This document shows positions 6,790-8,757 of a stretch of DNA of 8,757 nucleotides, in pieces. Source of the DNA: CAZMXP01 sp964570285. GTDB lineage: Bacteria > Planctomycetota > PLA2. The stretch's first letter is position 1, and every line of letters begins with the position of its first letter. The DNA is taken from the NCBI GenBank assembly GCA_964570285.1, contig CAZMXP010000096.1:1-8757 (forward strand), in the 5' to 3' direction. Position numbers and translations under genes: made by a program. The notes beneath the pieces are model-generated. The model ran no database searches. It was given only the letters and a program-made list of their open reading frames with translations, and had not been told where the DNA came from.

Positions 6790-7266
6790 CTACGCCCCGA
6801 GCGCCTTCTCGTAGATCGAAAGGGGCTTTCCTTCGTGCACGATCCGCTCCATCAGGGTCCAGCGGCGGCGTTCGAGCAGGGTGCCCGCCGTGGACGTGCC
6901 GCAGTAGAGGCGAGCATACCCGAACCTCCTCGCCAGCCCTTCGACGGCCCCGACCAGGGCCGACCCGATGCCCCGGCCGCGGTGCTCGGGCTGGACGAGG
7001 CCGGCGGCGGCCCACGGGCTGAGGTGCCCATGCGAGGCGATCGACGTCGCCTTCAAGGCCGCGATGCCGCGCAACTCGCCCCGTTCGATCGCAACCACGG
7101 CGACGGGCAGCGCGTCCCTCCCGGAGTACGCGTCGAGGTCCGTCCGCGCATCCCCCCGCCCCCCCTTGCCATAGTAGAAACCCCACTCCGCCTCGAACCA
7201 CCCTGCGAGCACGGGCACCTGTTCGGGATTGTCGGCCAGGAGCTCGATCGTGAGGTCGGTCGCCAT
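6790..7266 (-). CDS. GNAT-family N-acetyltransferase
   Basis: 158-residue cytoplasmic acetyltransferase of the GNAT fold, expected to move an acetyl group from acetyl-CoA to an amine. The acetyl-CoA pyrophosphate-binding motif A is clear: GLVQPEHRGRGIGSAL (89-104), fitting the family's R/Q-x-x-G-x-G/A signature. It is preceded by strand AIERGELRGIAALKA (59-73) and followed by the helix GAVEGLARRFGYARLY. Tyr121 in RLYCGT is where many GNATs carry their general acid, and LLERRRWTLMER (130-141) matches the common 'aa.r.yek.Gf' position. The start at 7266 is chosen because the typical GNAT opening (LTIELL...) begins right after it; longer frames upstream run through the inverted repeat and read as nonsense. 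No Shine-Dalgarno is visible. The next gene (HEAT) starts 22 bases after the stop, suggesting an operon. The substrate cannot be deduced. Confidence 0.87.
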   Translation of the reverse strand: MATDLTIELLADNPEQVPVLAGWFEAEWGFYYGKGGRGDARTDLDAYSGRDALPVAVVAIERGELRGIAALKATSIASHGHLSPWAAAGLVQPEHRGRGIGSALVGAVEGLARRFGYARLYCGTSTAGTLLERRRWTLMERIVHEGKPLSIYEKALGA

Positions 7267-7272
7267 GGGGAA

Positions 7273-7360
7273 GAAAACCACAGAGTCACGAAGGCACGAA
7301 GCTGTGCCGGCGACTCCGGCCATTCTACGCGCTTCGTGTCTTCGCGCCTTCGTGTTTGTT
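7273..7360. repeat. Imperfect long inverted repeat (REP-like dispersed element)
   Basis: The left arm (7273-7302) and right arm (7331-7360) are reverse complements at 22 of 30 bases; the innermost 14 match except for one position. Each arm is built from copies of a short CACGAAG unit (CTTCGTG on the other side), as in CACGAAGGCACGAAGC (7288-7302). The 28-base loop contains a second small hairpin, GCCGG (7306-7310) with CCGGC (7316-7320). From memory, tandem CACGAAG-type palindromic elements are scattered between genes in many planctomycete and related genomes, so this is probably one member. Read on the minus strand, the structure ends in TTTTCTT, so it could also terminate transcription from the kinase unit. 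It leaves only six bases before the GNAT start codon. Confidence 0.75.
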
Positions 7361-7376
7361 GCTCGCCGCACCGCCG

Positions 7377-7466
7377 CTATACCACGAGCGCCGTGATGAT
7401 CGCGACCACGAGCGCGACCGCCGCGAGCACGCAGAGGACCGTCAGCGGCGAGATCTCGGGCCAGCG
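7377..7466 (-). repeat. Right copy of the 90-base direct repeat
   Basis: This is the 3' end of the zinc-ribbon membrane-protein gene and the intact partner of the copy at 4883-4972 (76 of 90 bases identical, same orientation, same TAG stop). Confidence 0.8.
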
Positions 7467-7586
7467 GCCGTCGCGGCGGGGGAGCGGCGCGCGGTCCTGG
7501 CGCAGCGGGGCGCCGCACGAGGGGCAGGCGCGCGCGCCGAGCGAGGCTTCGCCGCCGCAGACGAGGCAGAAGGTGATGCCCTTCAA
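7377..7586 (-). CDS. Small zinc-ribbon protein with C-terminal membrane anchor
   Basis: 69 residues if translation starts at the TTG at 7586, the only usable start in this frame upstream of the first cysteine. It carries a zinc ribbon of four cysteines, CLVC and CPSC separated by ten residues (7-10 and 21-24), then a short Arg/Pro-rich linker, then one transmembrane helix (about 48-68) running to the very end, giving a tail-anchored layout. Its start overlaps the kinase stop as TTGA, with no ribosome binding site, so it would depend on reinitiation by ribosomes finishing the kinase. The frame is -1 relative to the kinase. Many Ser/Thr kinases of this class carry a membrane helix after the kinase domain, so this could instead be the C-terminal part of the kinase, separated by a frameshift, a sequencing error or programmed slippage. 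Its tail is duplicated at 4883-4972. The coding call is supported by the conserved tail and intact cysteine pattern; its separate existence is uncertain. Confidence 0.6.
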   Translation of the reverse strand: MKGITFCLVCGGEASLGARACPSCGAPLRQDRAPLPRRDGRWPEISPLTVLCVLAAVALVVAIITALVV

Positions 7587-8757
7587 GTGGTCGGCGGCTG
7601 GGGAGACTGCTGCTGCATCTGGGCGAGCTGCTGCTGGCGCTTCGCCTTGAGCTCGCGCAGCTTCAGGATCTTCTTGTGGCGGTCCGCCTCGAACTTGCCC
7701 TCCTTCGACTTGCGCCACTCCTCGAGCGCCGCCTCGAGCTCGGCGGCGCTCTGGTAGCGGTCGTCGGGGTTCTTCTCGAGCAGGCGCAGGCAGATCGAGA
7801 CGAGCCCGCCGGGGATCATCGGCTCCACCGTGTGCGGGTGGGGCGGCGGCTTCAGCATGTTCATCTGCAGGATCTCGATCGCGGTCTTGCCGGTGAAGGG
7901 GCGGCGGCCGGTCAGCAGGTAGTACATCACCGCGCCGAGGCTGTAGAGGTCGGCCCGGCCGTCGATCGCCCCCATCTTGCCGCGCGCCGCCTGCTCGGGG
8001 CTCAGGAAGGCGGGCGTGCCCATGATGAGCCCCTCGGCGGTCTTCGTCGCGTCGTCGTGCTCGCGCTCGATCGTCGCGATGCCGAAGTCGATGAGCCGGA
8101 TCTCGCGGTTCTTGTCGAGCAGGACGTTCTGCGGCTTGATGTCGCGGTGCCAGATGTTTCGCTTGTGCACGACGCGCAGCACCTCCGCGAGCTTCGCGAT
8201 CACCTCCATCGACTCCCAGAAGTTGAGCTCCTGCCGCATGCCGACGCCGAGCAGGTCGCTGCCGTCGATGTAGTCCATCGCGATGTAGTGCATGCCCGCG
8301 TGGCGGCTCAGGTCCCGCACGCGCACGATGTTCTTGTGGTTGAACGCGGAGATCGCCCACGCCTCCTGCTTGAAGCGCGCGATGTTCTGCTCGTCGACGA
8401 CCTCGCTGCGCAGCAGCTTCAGCGCCACGTCGATCTTCTTGCGCCGGTGGCGGGCGCGGAAGACGACCCCCATCCCCCCCTCCGAGATGCGCTTCACGAT
8501 CGTGTAGTGGCCGAAGATCACCGGCCGCTCCCCGCCCGCGAGGATCCTGTCGAACACGTCGCGCTGCTGCAGGAGGCGCACGAGCGTCGCCTCGCTGTCG
8601 ATCTCGATCGCGTTGGCCGGGAGCTCCTCCGGGCCGATCGCGGCGGTCGTCTCCGCCTCGATCTGCGCCACGTCCTCGGCGGTGGCGGCGTCGAGGGCGG
8701 GGGCCGCGGGCGCGGCCTCGGCGGCCTTGGCGGCCTCGGCGGGCGCGGCACCCGCCG
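7583..8757 (-). CDS. Hanks-type Ser/Thr protein kinase (5' end beyond window)
   Basis: Signalling kinase that phosphorylates Ser/Thr on partner proteins. The frame stays open to the right edge with an Ala/Pro/Glu-rich stretch, so the true start probably lies outside; a GTG at 8671 is the first in-window alternative. Numbering from that GTG: glycine loop ISEGGMGVVF (62-71, with Ser63 in place of the usual first Gly), ATP-binding Lys85 in VALK, helix-C Glu103, catalytic loop HRDIKPQN (175-182, Asp177), DFG (195-197), GTPAFLSPEQ activation-segment end (218-227), DLYSLG (241-246) and Arg305 in DDRYQSA. All catalytic residues are present, so it should be active, and it is an RD kinase of the bacterial PknB type. 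After the kinase domain comes a Lys-rich, then Gln-rich tail (about 318-362), probably coiled, ending in a TGA that overlaps the zinc-ribbon gene. No transmembrane helix is in this frame; the usual anchor may be supplied by the zinc-ribbon ORF. The target is unknown. Confidence 0.92.
   Translation of the reverse strand, partial: AGAAPAEAAKAAEAAPAAPALDAATAEDVAQIEAETTAAIGPEELPANAIEIDSEATLVRLLQQRDVFDRILAGGERPVIFGHYTIVKRISEGGMGVVFRARHRRKKIDVALKLLRSEVVDEQNIARFKQEAWAISAFNHKNIVRVRDLSRHAGMHYIAMDYIDGSDLLGVGMRQELNFWESMEVIAKLAEVLRVVHKRNIWHRDIKPQNVLLDKNREIRLIDFGIATIEREHDDATKTAEGLIMGTPAFLSPEQAARGKMGAIDGRADLYSLGAVMYYLLTGRRPFTGKTAIEILQMNMLKPPPHPHTVEPMIPGGLVSICLRLLEKNPDDRYQSAAELEAALEEWRKSKEGKFEADRHKKILKLRELKAKRQQQLAQMQQQSPQPPTT

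Noticed and set aside
5220..7022. 600-codon open frame on the plus strand
   Set aside because: It lies antisense to the HEAT and GNAT genes. Its length follows from high GC and codon bias of the minus-strand genes; the translation is low-complexity with no motifs.
6790..7518. Longer GNAT start at 7518
   Set aside because: The extra 84 residues are Arg/Ala-rich, run through the inverted repeat and overlap the zinc-ribbon gene. The GNAT fold begins at the ATG at 7266.
6130..7650. 506-codon open frame on the plus strand
   Set aside because: It is antisense to parts of four features, crosses the inverted repeat and is rich in Ser/Arg/Pro, typical of a shadow frame.
7377..8360. 327-codon minus-strand frame ending in the membrane tail
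   Set aside because: Upstream of 7586 it is an out-of-frame shadow of the kinase (Arg/Ala/Pro-rich). Only the last 69 codons carry the zinc ribbon and helix.
8518..8757. Pro/Arg-rich minus-strand frame at the right edge
   Set aside because: It is the kinase N-terminal coding sequence read in another frame; the low-complexity composition comes from GC-rich Ala/Pro codons.
1..8757. CRISPR arrays, tRNA or rRNA genes, insertion sequences
   Set aside because: Reading both strands I saw no regularly spaced repeats, no cloverleaf with a CCA-proximal acceptor stem, no rRNA core sequence and no transposase or integrase motif.

Overview
The window looks like part of a GC-rich bacterial chromosome. 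The four right-hand genes (a Hanks-type Ser/Thr kinase, a small zinc-ribbon membrane protein, a GNAT acetyltransferase and an exported HEAT-repeat protein) are the sort of set common in Planctomycetota and, less so, Myxococcota. The style of the kinase and of the HEAT protein leans towards a planctomycete-like organism. No rRNA or marker gene is present, so this is a tentative inference. Every supported gene lies on the minus strand.

Layout, left to right. Positions 1-415 hold no gene I can support, only short repeats and hairpins downstream of the big gene. Positions 416-4750 are one 1444-residue protein: a UvrD/Rep-type superfamily 1 helicase with all core motifs, a small N-terminal domain that may have a RelE/ParE-like fold, a long helical TPR-like solenoid and a charged C-terminus. 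It has a strong ribosome binding site and a plausible promoter of its own. Its base composition is clearly lower in GC than the genes to its right, so it may be an acquired cargo gene. Positions 4883-5062 hold a degraded piece of a zinc-ribbon/membrane-tail gene. An intact relative of that gene lies at 7377-7586. Between the two copies sit the HEAT-repeat protein (5043-6767) and the GNAT acetyltransferase (6790-7266), spaced like an operon. An imperfect inverted repeat (7273-7360) separates them from the kinase unit. The kinase (7583 to the right edge) is cut by the window edge. Its stop codon overlaps the start of the zinc-ribbon membrane protein in another frame.

How they may work together: the kinase and the zinc-ribbon tail protein look translationally coupled, or were once a single membrane-anchored receptor kinase. 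The acetyltransferase and HEAT protein look co-transcribed, but no shared pathway can be read from sequence. The helicase appears to be an independent unit. The best leads for something undescribed are the helicase architecture, the duplicated membrane tail bracketing the HEAT-GNAT pair, and the out-of-frame kinase/zinc-ribbon junction.
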